A program made the position numbers and the translations under genes. From Nitrosomonas sp. (GTDB taxonomy: Bacteria; Pseudomonadota; Gammaproteobacteria; Burkholderiales; Nitrosomonadaceae), in assembly GCA_031316255.1 (NCBI GenBank), contig JALDQW010000001.1, forward strand, positions 992,001 to 1,056,000: 64,000 bases of DNA, read 5' to 3'. A model generated the notes under the pieces. It did no database searches and was not told the origin of the DNA. It saw only the letters and a program-made list of their open reading frames with translations. Of the stretch, positions 1 to 10,475 are shown in pieces. Within the stretch, counting starts at the first letter, position 1; the number at the start of each line of letters is the position of its first letter.

Positions 1-618
<618 letters not shown>

Positions 619-662
619 TTAATTAGATAAATGGAGATACATTATCAAATTTCAAGCGCCAA

Positions 663-1265
663 TCAGGCATCTTTTGCTTTGGAAACCATCACAAGCGCAG
701 GCCGGATAACCCTGTCATGCAATTTGTAGCCTTTTTGCATAACCTGCACGACGGTATTGGGCGCTAATTCGGAATCTACGGTACACATTGCCTGATGCTG
801 ATGCGGATCAAATTTTTCACCCTCGGGATCGATGACTTTGATATTAAATTTGTCAAATACTGTGGTTAATTGCTTTTGTGTGAGTTCCATGCCGTTCTTG
901 AAATTTTCGACGCTGGCATTTTCGACGGCCAATGCTGCTTCCAGACTATCCATGACAACCAGTAACTCAGCAGAAAAACTTTCAACGGCATACTTATGCG
1001 CGTTGGCGACATCGGTCTGCGCGCGCTTGCGAATATTTTCAGTCTCTGCTTTTGCACGTATCCAGGCATCATGATGTTCAGCCGCCTTCAATTCTGCCGC
1101 CTTCAGCAATTGATCCGGGTCAGCCTGCGGCGCTGGCGCTATTTCTCCTTGTTCGCCAGTCTGAATTATTTCATCGACAGCCTCAAACGCTCCATCCTTT
1201 TTAGTTTCCAGCAATTCTTCAGATTCACCGGGTTGTGTATCTTGCGGATTCTGTGAATTTTGCAT
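663..1265 (-). CDS. grpE: Nucleotide exchange factor GrpE
   Basis: 200-residue GrpE, the usual length. An acidic, low-complexity N-terminus (about residues 1-50) precedes the long dimerisation helix (about 55-110), then the C-terminal beta domain with the family signature around [12 protein letters not shown] and [18 protein letters not shown]. It releases ADP from DnaK to reset the chaperone cycle in the cytosol. ATG at 1265 is preceded by a strong AGGAGGAA site. A sigma-32-like promoter lies just upstream and dnaK follows 80 bp downstream, so co-regulation by heat shock is likely. Confidence 0.97.
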   Translation of the reverse strand: MQNSQNPQDTQPGESEELLETKKDGAFEAVDEIIQTGEQGEIAPAPQADPDQLLKAAELKAAEHHDAWIRAKAETENIRKRAQTDVANAHKYAVESFSAELLVVMDSLEAALAVENASVENFKNGMELTQKQLTTVFDKFNIKVIDPEGEKFDPHQHQAMCTVDSELAPNTVVQVMQKGYKLHDRVIRPALVMVSKAKDA

Positions 1266-1283
1266 CGTTCCTCCTAATAGATT

Positions 1284-1312
1284 ATCAGGGGGTTATAAGG
1301 ACGATTTTCAGG
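1284..1312 (-). promoter_or_regulatory. Sigma-32-like heat-shock promoter of grpE-dnaK
   Basis: On the minus strand CCTGAAA (1312-1306; consensus CTTGAAA) is followed after 13 bp by CCCCCTGAT (1292-1284; consensus CCCCATnT). It ends about 20 bp before the grpE start. The match and spacing fit RpoH promoters. A nearer-consensus CTTGAAA further upstream has worse spacing. Confidence 0.6.
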
Positions 1313-1391
1313 ATTTCAAGCTTTTTCAGAAATATTTTTACGATGCCAAGAAAAGGATTGATGTCAAAGTAGTGCGGGATATCAACATTCG

Positions 1392-2780
<1,389 letters not shown>

Positions 2781-2839
2781 CTAGACTGAAACAAGAAGAC
2801 ACACAGCCTGCGGGCAGCGCATCAAACAGAATAAAAAAA

Positions 2840-3717
2840 TCAGAAACTTGAGCCAAGATCGTCACTCGGCACGAAACTGCCATTCACATTGAGCCAGATC
2901 TCTCCGGTAATACATCGACGATGCTCGACGCATTTGTCGCAAAACAATCGGAAACTTGCTGACTGGAACTTGTAGATATGGTTGCAATAGTAATTGGCGG
3001 ATTGACAGTAATACCGAATCCACTGGGCTGGGATGAAAACTGGTTGGTCACATCAAAGCAGATATCGCTGTTCACGATAAGGTTGATTGCATCCGCCTGA
3101 GTATTTGCGATACACGTGGATATATTTTGAGCAAAAGAATCTAAAGGATTTGGAATACCCGGGAAACCTATTGTTATGCCGGTCGTCTGGAATGACGTAA
3201 TATTGGCGGTGCTTAATACGGAAATACCGGTCGGCTGAATTGGCGCAGGCGGCACGCAGAAATTGGCGTTTTCAGGAGCGGGCACATCAATGCATTGGCC
3301 ATTCGTTGTAATACTGACGACATTGCCACTCTGGGTGATAACCATGTCCTCGAGCAATTGCGTCGTATTACTGCATGCGGGCACGTTTCCGTTGCCGTTA
3401 GTACGTTGTATGAGCGCCAGTACATTTGGCATTTTTTCAACAAATGTCGGACTCTCCCGTCCCCAGGGGCCGCCAAGCACAAAAACTTCATCGTTCTTGA
3501 CACCCACGTATATTCCCGTGGCTCGATAAAATCTGAACAACCAGGGATCAATCGTTTGAGTCGCCTGATGACTGGGAAACAGTCCAGGAAAATTATTTTC
3601 CGCCCAGTTGAACACAGTTTCAATTTCATTGGTCGTCGCGGCATGAGCCGGATTGAAACTGGCCACCAAACCAAACAGACATAATGACGAAACCAGTGAC
3701 TTGATGTAACGCTTCAC
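2840..3717 (-). pseudogene. Secreted hypothetical protein with probable C-terminal frameshift
   Basis: An open frame from 3717 to 2884 gives 277 residues: an Sec signal peptide (MKRYIKSLVSSLCLFGLVAS, cleavage near AHA-A), then the motif ETVFNWAENNFPGLFPSH, a module recurrent in secreted proteins of Nitrosomonadaceae and relatives, function unknown. The frame ends abruptly at LPERSGSM. In the frame reached by restoring one base near 2909, the sequence continues GEIWLNVNGSFVPSDDLGSS-F to a TGA at 2842-2840, which reads like a genuine C-terminus. I infer a 1-nt deletion (or a sequencing error) close to the 3' end. Most of the protein is intact, so it may still be made. Confidence 0.6.
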
Positions 3718-3837
3718 GCTAACTCTCCTTCTTTCGATTACCTGAAAAACAACACTATATTTTTAGACACCCCTATGCCTTAGCGACAATGCAACAACAT
3801 GTCACACCACACGTAAAAATGGATCAGAACTTCGAAT

Positions 3838-4254
3838 TCACTTGATTTTATAATCAGCAACCCGCCATACTTCATCCTTTTCTTTGGACAGTGTTATCGT
3901 TTCCAATGCCAGTCCTTTTATTTTGAACGTTGCATAAAACTGAACCACGACATATTCACCCTTGGGTAACCCTGATGCGCCATCGGTATAACCGGCAGTC
4001 GCGATATACCGCGCTTCCATTAACCCCAACGGTTCACGGATGGCTTTAATGGTTTTTATCCAGTCTGCTTCAGTCTTGTTGTGGCGAAGATGTGGAGACG
4101 CCATCCTCCAGCTTTCGACATATTGACCGTCATCGGCCAATGCAAGCCATGAACGCGCGCTGCCTTCAATCGCTTTGATTAAGTCATTTTCTTCTGCATG
4201 GACAGCACATGAACAGATCAGCAAAAATAATAACGCAATAATTTTTTTTATCAT
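3838..4254 (-). CDS. DUF4019-type periplasmic protein
   Basis: 138 residues from ATG 4254. The start MIKKIIALLFLLICSCAVHA is a classic signal peptide; an in-frame upstream Met (4290) would bury it, so the later start was chosen. The mature part (ARSWLALADDGQYVESWRMA ... KGEYVVVQFYATFKIKGLAL ... DEVWRVADYKIK) matches the pattern of DUF4019, a small periplasmic alpha+beta domain of unknown role. It lies 85 bp downstream of mnmA on the same strand and may be read from its transcript. Function is not predictable from sequence. Confidence 0.8.
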   Translation of the reverse strand: MIKKIIALLFLLICSCAVHAEENDLIKAIEGSARSWLALADDGQYVESWRMASPHLRHNKTEADWIKTIKAIREPLGLMEARYIATAGYTDGASGLPKGEYVVVQFYATFKIKGLALETITLSKEKDEVWRVADYKIK

Positions 4255-4338
4255 TTGATACCTCAATGTATAGTTTATGGCAGGCATCATTCCGCTCCGG
4301 CCTAGCGTTCAAAATAAATTTATTCAGAAAGAAAATTG

Positions 4339-5418
4339 TCATTCAACGATAATCCCTCCACCCAGGCAAACCCTGCTCTCGTAGATGACGACCGATTGTC
4401 CTGGCGTCACAGCCCACTGAACCTGCGCGAAATCAACCTGGCATTCTCCATTGTTAAAATTTGCAATCGTGCATGGCGCATCCTTCTGGCGGTAGCGTGT
4501 CTTTGCCGCATACACCCAGTTGCAGTGCGGTTTTTCACCGCCGACCCAGGTTAAATCAGCAGCGTTAAGTGAAGGCTGCAACAGGCGGAGATGGTCATGT
4601 CCCTGCACTACAATCAGAACATTCTCTGCAAGATTTTTACCGCAGACAAACCACGGTTCATCGCCCCCTTCCCGTGTCCCGCCAATGCCCAGTCCCTGCC
4701 GTTGCCCGATGGTGTAATACATCAATCCGACATGTTTACCGACCACTTTGCCTTCTGGCGTCTGAATATCACCCGGTTCATGCGGCAGATAGCGGTTTAA
4801 AAATTCGCGGAACGGACGCTCGCCGATAAAACAGATACCGGTACTGTCTTTCTTGGCAAAGTTGGGTAAATTGAGGTCTTTCGCAATTTTTCTTACCTCA
4901 CGCTTATAGAGATGTCCTATCGGAAACAGGGTATTGGCAAGCTGTTCCTGATTCAGACGGTACAGAAAATAGCTTTGATCCTTGGTACCGTCCTCGCCTT
5001 TGAGCAATTGGAATTTACCATTAAATTCATTCACCTGCGCATAATGCCCAGTCGCAATATAATCTGCACCTAGTTTATGCGCATGATCCAGAAATGCCTT
5101 GAATTTGATTTCGGCGTTACACAACACATCCGGGTTCGGTGTCCTCCCAGCTTGATATTCCCTCAGAAAATTGGAAAAAACACGGTCCTTGTATTCCGCT
5201 GAAAAATTGACCGCTTCAATTGGAATATCGAGGATATCAGCGACCGAAACCGCATCCAGAAAGTCCTGGCGAGAAGAGCAGTACTCTTCAGTGTCATCAT
5301 CTTCCCAATTCTTCATAAACAAGCCGGTCACAGCGTAGCCCTGCTGCTTGAGCAGATAGGCCGCCACGGATGAGTCAACGCCACCCGACATACCGACAAT
5401 TACATGCTTTTTTCCCAT
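4339..5418 (-). CDS. mnmA: tRNA 2-thiouridine(34) synthase MnmA
   Basis: 359 residues. The PP-loop ATP-pyrophosphatase motif [15 protein letters not shown] is at residues 9-23. The two catalytic cysteines are present: C100 in TPNPDVLCN and C196 in [13 protein letters not shown]. MnmA adenylates U34 of tRNA-Lys, -Glu and -Gln and transfers sulfur from the IscS relay to give s2U34 in the cytosol. Its ATG (5418) is 4 bp from the end of the Nudix gene; mnmA next to a nudJ-like Nudix gene is a known proteobacterial pairing, so the two are surely co-transcribed. Confidence 0.97.
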   Translation of the reverse strand: MGKKHVIVGMSGGVDSSVAAYLLKQQGYAVTGLFMKNWEDDDTEEYCSSRQDFLDAVSVADILDIPIEAVNFSAEYKDRVFSNFLREYQAGRTPNPDVLCNAEIKFKAFLDHAHKLGADYIATGHYAQVNEFNGKFQLLKGEDGTKDQSYFLYRLNQEQLANTLFPIGHLYKREVRKIAKDLNLPNFAKKDSTGICFIGERPFREFLNRYLPHEPGDIQTPEGKVVGKHVGLMYYTIGQRQGLGIGGTREGGDEPWFVCGKNLAENVLIVVQGHDHLRLLQPSLNAADLTWVGGEKPHCNWVYAAKTRYRQKDAPCTIANFNNGECQVDFAQVQWAVTPGQSVVIYESRVCLGGGIIVE

Positions 5419-5422
5419 AACG

Positions 5423-5875
5423 TTAATTATAGTGCGTCAATATTTCCAATGGATAGCGTTTGTCTTCCAAGAAATCCTGAATACATTGCTTAACGAGAGG
5501 GCTACGATGGCGCATGGTCAGCGCCTCAATCTGCGGCAAGTCATACCAGCTTGCATTCACAATGCAGGCTTCACGCACATAATCCGGGTCGAAATCAGAG
5601 ACACTTCCCGAAAAAGCAAAACGCAAATAGGTTGTATCATTTTCAGAGAAGTGCCATTGATAAATGCCTAACAGCCATTCCGGTGTAAAGGTATAACCGG
5701 TTTCTTCCAGCGTTTCTCTAATAACGGCCTGAACTAACGACTCGCCCGCTTCCAGATGTCCAGCCGGCTGATTGAATACTGTAATGGTATCCGGAGAAAT
5801 TTTTTCTTCCACTAGTAAAAAATTTCCCTTTTGTTCGACAACTGCAGCGACAGTTACATTCGGTTTCCAAATCAT
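5423..5875 (-). CDS. Nudix hydrolase, NudJ-like
   Basis: About 150 residues from ATG 5875 ([13 protein letters not shown], as NudJ proteins begin); an upstream TTG at 5893 is possible. It has a perfect Nudix box, [20 protein letters not shown] followed by TG, supplying the metal-binding glutamates. The family hydrolyses nucleoside di- and triphosphates linked to another moiety; NudJ acts on thiamine-pyrophosphate analogues and nucleotides. It lies 4 bp upstream of mnmA in the same operon, as nudJ does in enterobacteria. The actual substrate cannot be told from the sequence. Confidence 0.9.
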   Translation of the reverse strand: MIWKPNVTVAAVVEQKGNFLLVEEKISPDTITVFNQPAGHLEAGESLVQAVIRETLEETGYTFTPEWLLGIYQWHFSENDTTYLRFAFSGSVSDFDPDYVREACIVNASWYDLPQIEALTMRHRSPLVKQCIQDFLEDKRYPLEILTHYN

Positions 5876-5915
5876 AATTTTAGATAGGCTCAAGTTAATT
5901 TTTCTTTTTCTGAGT

Positions 5916-6590
5916 CTAGTAGTGTATCGCTTTTTGCCTTTTCAAACCGATAATCATATACAGCAAATAAAAAGAAAACACCGCTGCAAAAAAACACCAT
6001 ATCGAAATAAATGTCTTTGCATACAATAAAACAGTCCCCAATACCGACAGGGCGATAATGACTCCAAAATAACGCACGTATTTTTGCGACGACAGCAATA
6101 ACGGGATCAGTATGATTAATACATACGCTCCGCGCACTGTCAGACGCGGCACAAAATCATCGAACAACAGTTTCAGTTCGTACGATATCGATTGATGTAT
6201 CAACGATACTGTCATCCAGTCAGCAAATAACACTACGGGAATAACCATAGCCAGGCCAAACAGCCCCCCCGTCACCGCCATGATGAAAAAAAGCCGTTTT
6301 TTGGCGTTTGAGGTTTCTATGGCATAACATGAATAAGGTATCCAGAATAGCCAGAAAAAATGTGAAAAAAATACAAAACTCAATGCAGGTAATCACATCG
6401 ATTCGATGTTCCCGGTCTCCAGCACCAACCAAAGCCATCCTTCAGCAGCCTGCTGTATCCCAAAAAACAGCGGATAAAGCGCAAAAGGCCAATAAATACG
6501 GTCAACCAAGCGCACTTTGTATACACAATACATACCGGCAGAAATCAATCCGGCAGACACTGCAAAGCTGGCTGTGGCAGAAAAACACAT
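5916..6590 (-). pseudogene. DUF6629-like multi-TM membrane protein broken by in-frame TGA
   Basis: Two open stretches lie in the same frame. The first, 6590-6396, starts MCFSATASFAVSAGLISAG, a hallmark N-terminus of DUF6629-type membrane proteins. The second, from 6392 to 5916, gives several more transmembrane helices (for example FVFFSHFFWLFWIPYSC and GAYVLIILIPLLLSS). Only a TGA at 6395-6393 separates them, so one nonsense substitution (perhaps from TGG or CGA) explains the break. Combined length is about 225 codons. Read-through, reinitiation at a nearby Met, or a sequencing error are alternatives. Function of the family is unknown. Confidence 0.75.
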
Positions 6591-7003
6591 GCTCTAAATG
6601 ACCCTATCTGATAATCTTACACTTCAGATTCATGATTGCCCTGTAGTTTTTGACGTAATAATTTGACGTAATAAATTTTGTAAAAGGCTATGCCTAGACT
6701 GCAATAAAGTGGAATGTTAATATTGCAAATGTCAAATAAGTAAGTAATATGGTAGTGTAATATTTTAGACAAGTCATTTCGTCATGGACTTTAAATGTTG
6801 CGACCATGATTAAGTTGGATGCTTCGTTGACTAATTGACTCGTTTTTCTGGATTCTTGCAACAATTATGATTCTTCGCAGTTTAAGAAGACATTGGCTTG
6901 AATCCGGAAACCTGTTATATACTTAATCATGATTATTGCCTGGGTGGAGTTCTGGCAAGATTAAAATGATTTTAAACACTAAATCAAAGAGAGAGGAATT
7001 AAA
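6591..7003. other. Intergenic region with tandem repeat and possible promoter
   Basis: 413 bp without a convincing gene. It contains a perfect 13-bp tandem repeat TTTGACGTAATAA (6649-6661 and 6662-6674). On the plus strand TTGGCT (6893-6898), 17 bp and TATATA (6916-6921) form a possible sigma-70 promoter for the small exported protein at 7004. The base composition is AT-rich. No RNA gene was recognised. Confidence 0.4.
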
Positions 7004-7261
7004 ATGAAAAAAATTGCAATCGCTGCTTTCGCTTCAATGTTTATTTTTGGATCTACCGCGACAATGGCCAGCGGAAACCTGGAGTCTTCACTAACACCTG
7101 TTAGCGCCGAGAATGTTTTGAACTGGATGAATTGCAAAGACCTGGATGCTAATGCTACAGTAAAAAGCAGAACTAAAGTACATAACGGCAAGGTTGTTGT
7201 CGTTAAATGTGCTGATATCAACAAGATTGTTGCTGATGCAGAAATGCCTGTCAGTAATTAA
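7004..7261 (+). CDS. Small exported protein, unknown function
   Basis: 85 residues. The N-terminus MKKIAIAAFASMFIFGSTAT followed by MASG is a clear Sec signal peptide. The mature part (about 62 residues) has two cysteines (NCKDL and VVKCAD) that could form one disulfide. A strong purine-rich site (GAGAGAGGAA) precedes ATG 7004, and a terminator hairpin follows the stop directly, so this is a stand-alone transcription unit. I do not recognise the family. The excellent gene signals make it a confident real gene. Confidence 0.8.
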   Translation: MKKIAIAAFASMFIFGSTATMASGNLESSLTPVSAENVLNWMNCKDLDANATVKSRTKVHNGKVVVVKCADINKIVADAEMPVSN

Positions 7262-7269
7262 TTTTCATA

Positions 7270-7297
7270 TTGGGTCTATATTTTTATATAGACCCAA
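7270..7297 (+). terminator. Hairpin after the small exported protein gene
   Basis: TTGGGTCTATAT (7270-7281), a 4-nt T loop, and ATATAGACCCAA (7286-7297) form a perfect 12-bp stem beginning 8 nt after the stop codon. The tail (CTTTCT) is only moderately T-rich, so termination may be partial. Confidence 0.7.
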
Positions 7298-7501
7298 CTT
7301 TCTGTCGCACCCCGTTCTTCATCTGCTCTGATTCATTCTTCAACAATCCCAAATTCCTTCTTGAACAAATTCACTCAGGACTGCGGGTAATCGTGTTTTC
7401 CAAAAATCCACATCGTACGAAAGTGCTTGCCTGCCCGATGTAACATCCGGTCTAACGCATCCCTATTGTTTTTTTCGCTGCGTATTTGTTATGATCATTC
7501 C

Positions 7502-8017
7502 ATGCAGACAATAAAAGCATTTCTAGCTATAGCGTTACTTGGACTGGTCATTTTTGTGATGGCCTGCATTGTTTCACCCAAAATTTTCACCAAAACAGCC
7601 TATGCACTGGTAAAACTCGAATTTGAAGATATCCCTGAGTTTTCCGGTACATCATTGCATCAATTATCCAGGAATAACAATGATTCCGGTTACATCATTG
7701 TCGATGTACGCACACCAGAAGAGCGGAATGTTTCCATAATTGATGGCGCCATTGATCAAGAATCATTCGAGCGCAACCGCTCTGTTTACCAAAATCAAAG
7801 GATTATTGTCTATTGTACGATTGGTTATCGCAGTGGATTCTATACCCGGTCACTGCGGCAAGAGGGCTTTGATGCTTATAATTTGAGCGAGGGTATTCTC
7901 GGATGGACGCACATCAATGGACGGCTACTCAATCACAAAAAACAGCCCACCAAACAGGTTCATGTATACAGCCGTCCCTGGAATCTTGGTGTGAAAAATG
8001 GCGTCGCCGTTTTTTAA
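7502..8017 (+). CDS. Membrane-anchored rhodanese-like protein
   Basis: 171 residues from ATG 7502 (MQTIKAFLAIALLGLVIFVM, one N-terminal TM helix or uncleaved signal). A single rhodanese domain follows (about residues 45-140): YIIVDVRTPEE (CH2A-type motif) and the active-site loop CTIGYRSG with the catalytic cysteine. Rhodaneses move sulfane sulfur through a cysteine persulfide; this one should face the periplasm. An in-frame ATG at 7427 would precede the hydrophobic segment with 25 polar residues and is less likely. No clear ribosome site is seen. Physiological substrate unknown. Confidence 0.85.
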   Translation: MQTIKAFLAIALLGLVIFVMACIVSPKIFTKTAYALVKLEFEDIPEFSGTSLHQLSRNNNDSGYIIVDVRTPEERNVSIIDGAIDQESFERNRSVYQNQRIIVYCTIGYRSGFYTRSLRQEGFDAYNLSEGILGWTHINGRLLNHKKQPTKQVHVYSRPWNLGVKNGVAVF

Positions 8018-8202
8018 CAATGAACAAGTCATCAGAATCCAGTACAGCAAGGCGTTCACTCAATCACAACCACTCGTTCTAGATAAATTTGACGATTCTG
8101 CATTTGCAGATTTATCAATCGTATTACTTCAAATCATTCGCATTTACCTGTTTCAAACAATAAATATCAGTTATTATTCAGCCTGTAACAATTCTTCAAT
8201 CA

Positions 8203-9189
8203 ATGGGCAAGAGATGGCTTATGCATAGGTTTATTCTATTATTTTTCGTCATTTCCAACGGGTTTGTTTTTTCATCGACTCGTGCTGAAACCTGGATACT
8301 GCCGCCTGCGGAAATTGATATTTTTGGCCAAATACGCACGACACAGGCTGGCCGGGCAGATACGCTGCTGGATATTGCGCGCCAGTATGACATTGGGCAG
8401 ACTGAAATTGTGCTGGCCAACCCCAATGTCGATCGCTGGATGCCGGATGACGGTTCAGAAGTCGTGCTGCCCAGCCGCTATATTTTCCCGCAGGCCGAGC
8501 GCAAGGGTCTGGTATTGAATCTTGCTGAAATGCGGCTATATTACTTTCCCGAACCCAAAAAAGGCGAGAAACCGGTAGTGATGACATTTCCAATGGGCAT
8601 CGGTAGAATGGACTGGGATACGCCATTAGGCATTTCAAGAATTATTGAAAAAAAGAAAGATCCGACCTGGACACCACCGGAATCAATCAAAAAACACAGA
8701 ATTGCCTCTGGCGAACCACCGCTGCCCGATATCGTACCGCCAGGCCCGGATAATCCGTTAGGCCGCCATGCTATGCGGCTGAGTATCGGCAAGGGGTCCT
8801 ATCTTATCCATGGAACAGTTAAGCCATTCGGCGTTGGTATGCGCGTTTCATCGGGGTGTATTCGTCTGTACCCGGAAGATATAGAAAATTTATTCGACAA
8901 GGTTCCGTTGGGAACCCAGGTTAATATCGTCAACCAACCCATCAAATTAGGCTGGGTACTCAATCAATTATATATTGAACTTCATCCGCCGCTGGAAGAA
9001 GACGAAGCGAAATACGCTGATTACAAGCAAAACGTCATAGATGCCATTAACAATTTTCTGGCACAAAAAAACAGCCAAGCAAGACTGTCCGTTGATTTTG
9101 AAATAAATTATGAGGCTCTGGAAAAAGCCATACTGGAGAAAAACGGAATACCCGCTTTAATTTCGCGTACTCAACCGCAAACGGGCTGA
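8203..9189 (+). CDS. L,D-transpeptidase (YkuD) with LysM-like domain
   Basis: 328 residues. Signal peptide within the first 28 residues (cleavage near TRA-E); ATG 8221 is an equally good start. Residues about 45-95 form a LysM-like murein-binding module (ADTLLDIARQYDIGQTEIVL ... ANPNVDRWMP). The YkuD catalytic domain (about 100-245) has H203 in LIHGT and the catalytic cysteine C219 in VSSGCIRLYP. The protein belongs to the ErfK/YbiS/YcfS/YnhG group, which makes 3-3 peptidoglycan cross-links or attaches Braun-type lipoprotein in the periplasm. The C-terminal ~80 residues are charged. Convergent with the gene at 9204. Confidence 0.93.
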   Translation: MGKRWLMHRFILLFFVISNGFVFSSTRAETWILPPAEIDIFGQIRTTQAGRADTLLDIARQYDIGQTEIVLANPNVDRWMPDDGSEVVLPSRYIFPQAERKGLVLNLAEMRLYYFPEPKKGEKPVVMTFPMGIGRMDWDTPLGISRIIEKKKDPTWTPPESIKKHRIASGEPPLPDIVPPGPDNPLGRHAMRLSIGKGSYLIHGTVKPFGVGMRVSSGCIRLYPEDIENLFDKVPLGTQVNIVNQPIKLGWVLNQLYIELHPPLEEDEAKYADYKQNVIDAINNFLAQKNSQARLSVDFEINYEALEKAILEKNGIPALISRTQPQTG

Positions 9190-9203
9190 AGTTGAATGAT
9201 GTG

Positions 9204-10475
9204 TCACGAGACAAAAACAAACAACGCAAAACCAATCCCGGTCATTGTAGCAATCATACCGATAGCGCACCGCCGTGCGATTAACGCGCTGCCGACAAAA
9301 TAAATGAGACCGAGTTTGAAAGCGATATTGGACATTATACCCAGTGAAATCGCGGTGATAGCCTCAGCCGCTTCGAGCTTTCCAAGTTTGAACAGATGCA
9401 AGCTCGACAGGGTAATGGCATCAACATCCGTCAGGCCCGATACCATAGCGACGACATACAGCCCGCTGCTCCCGGCAATATCGGACAACCAGGCTGCAAA
9501 AAAAAGCACAACGGCATAAAGCAAACCAAATCCCGCAGCGATACGAATCTCTGCCGGATTGTTAATCTCAGGGACAGGAATATCACTGTGTTGATTGAAT
9601 TGACGCCACCAGTAAACTGTCGCACCGAGCCCAAACAACAGACCGCTGCCCAGTACCGGCAGCAATTGCGGCAGGATACCGGGCACAACGACTGAACTGA
9701 TAATTGCAAGACGAATCAGCACGGTCAGATTGGCAATCAAAATAACAACAATCGCCAGTTGCATAAAATATTGATTGTCCTTGCTCAGTCTTGTATAGAC
9801 GAGCGTCGTTGCCGTACTGGAAACCAGGCCGCCCAACAAACCCAACAGCGAAGCCCCCTGACGTTTTCCCACCCAACGCAACGCTACGTACCCAGCCAGA
9901 CTGATACCCGAAATCAGCACGACCATTAACCAGATTTGATAAGGATTAATGGCCTGATAAGGTCCAAAATTCTCATCCGGCAATATGGGCAAGATAATAA
10001 AAGTGAGTACTGCAAACTGTAAAATTGAAACCAAATCGCGCCGTCCCAGATTCTGGGTAATACCATGCAGTTCAGTTTTAAAATACAGGAGTATCGTCGT
10101 AATAATGCCCAGCATAACCGCCAATTTGGTATCGCCATACCAGACAATTGCGCCCAGGCCATAACAGATAATAATTGCAGCAACCGTAGTCGTGCCGGGA
10201 TCGACAGCACTTTCGTCCCGGTGCCGCATATACGCGGCAATAGTCATTAAGCCGACAATCAGCAACCCGCCCACCAGAAACCCAGCCGCGTTTGTTTTTT
10301 CCGACAACATCGCGGCCAGCGTCCCAAACAGGGCAACCAGCGCAAATGTCCTCAATCCTGCGCGAGAGTTCGGGCTACGCTCACGTTCCAAACCAATGAG
10401 TAAACCAATTGCCAGACTCGTCGCAAAATGCGGCAAATGAAAAAGCGCACTGTCCTGAAAAAATTCGATATTCAT
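9204..10475 (-). CDS. MgtC/SapB N-terminal + DUF4010 membrane protein
   Basis: 423 residues with about 12 hydrophobic helices. The N-terminal third (LAIGLLIGLERERS ... AGLRTFALVALFGTLAAML) is the MgtC/SapB domain with its conserved GLERE motif. The remainder, ending with VSGLTDVDAITLS and a further helix pair, matches DUF4010. Such proteins are inner-membrane and proposed to act in ion homeostasis; transport is unproven. Its ATG overlaps the recJ stop by 4 bp (ATGA at 10475-10472), so it is translationally coupled to recJ. Confidence 0.9.
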   Translation of the reverse strand: MNIEFFQDSALFHLPHFATSLAIGLLIGLERERSPNSRAGLRTFALVALFGTLAAMLSEKTNAAGFLVGGLLIVGLMTIAAYMRHRDESAVDPGTTTVAAIIICYGLGAIVWYGDTKLAVMLGIITTILLYFKTELHGITQNLGRRDLVSILQFAVLTFIILPILPDENFGPYQAINPYQIWLMVVLISGISLAGYVALRWVGKRQGASLLGLLGGLVSSTATTLVYTRLSKDNQYFMQLAIVVILIANLTVLIRLAIISSVVVPGILPQLLPVLGSGLLFGLGATVYWWRQFNQHSDIPVPEINNPAEIRIAAGFGLLYAVVLFFAAWLSDIAGSSGLYVVAMVSGLTDVDAITLSSLHLFKLGKLEAAEAITAISLGIMSNIAFKLGLIYFVGSALIARRCAIGMIATMTGIGFALFVFVS

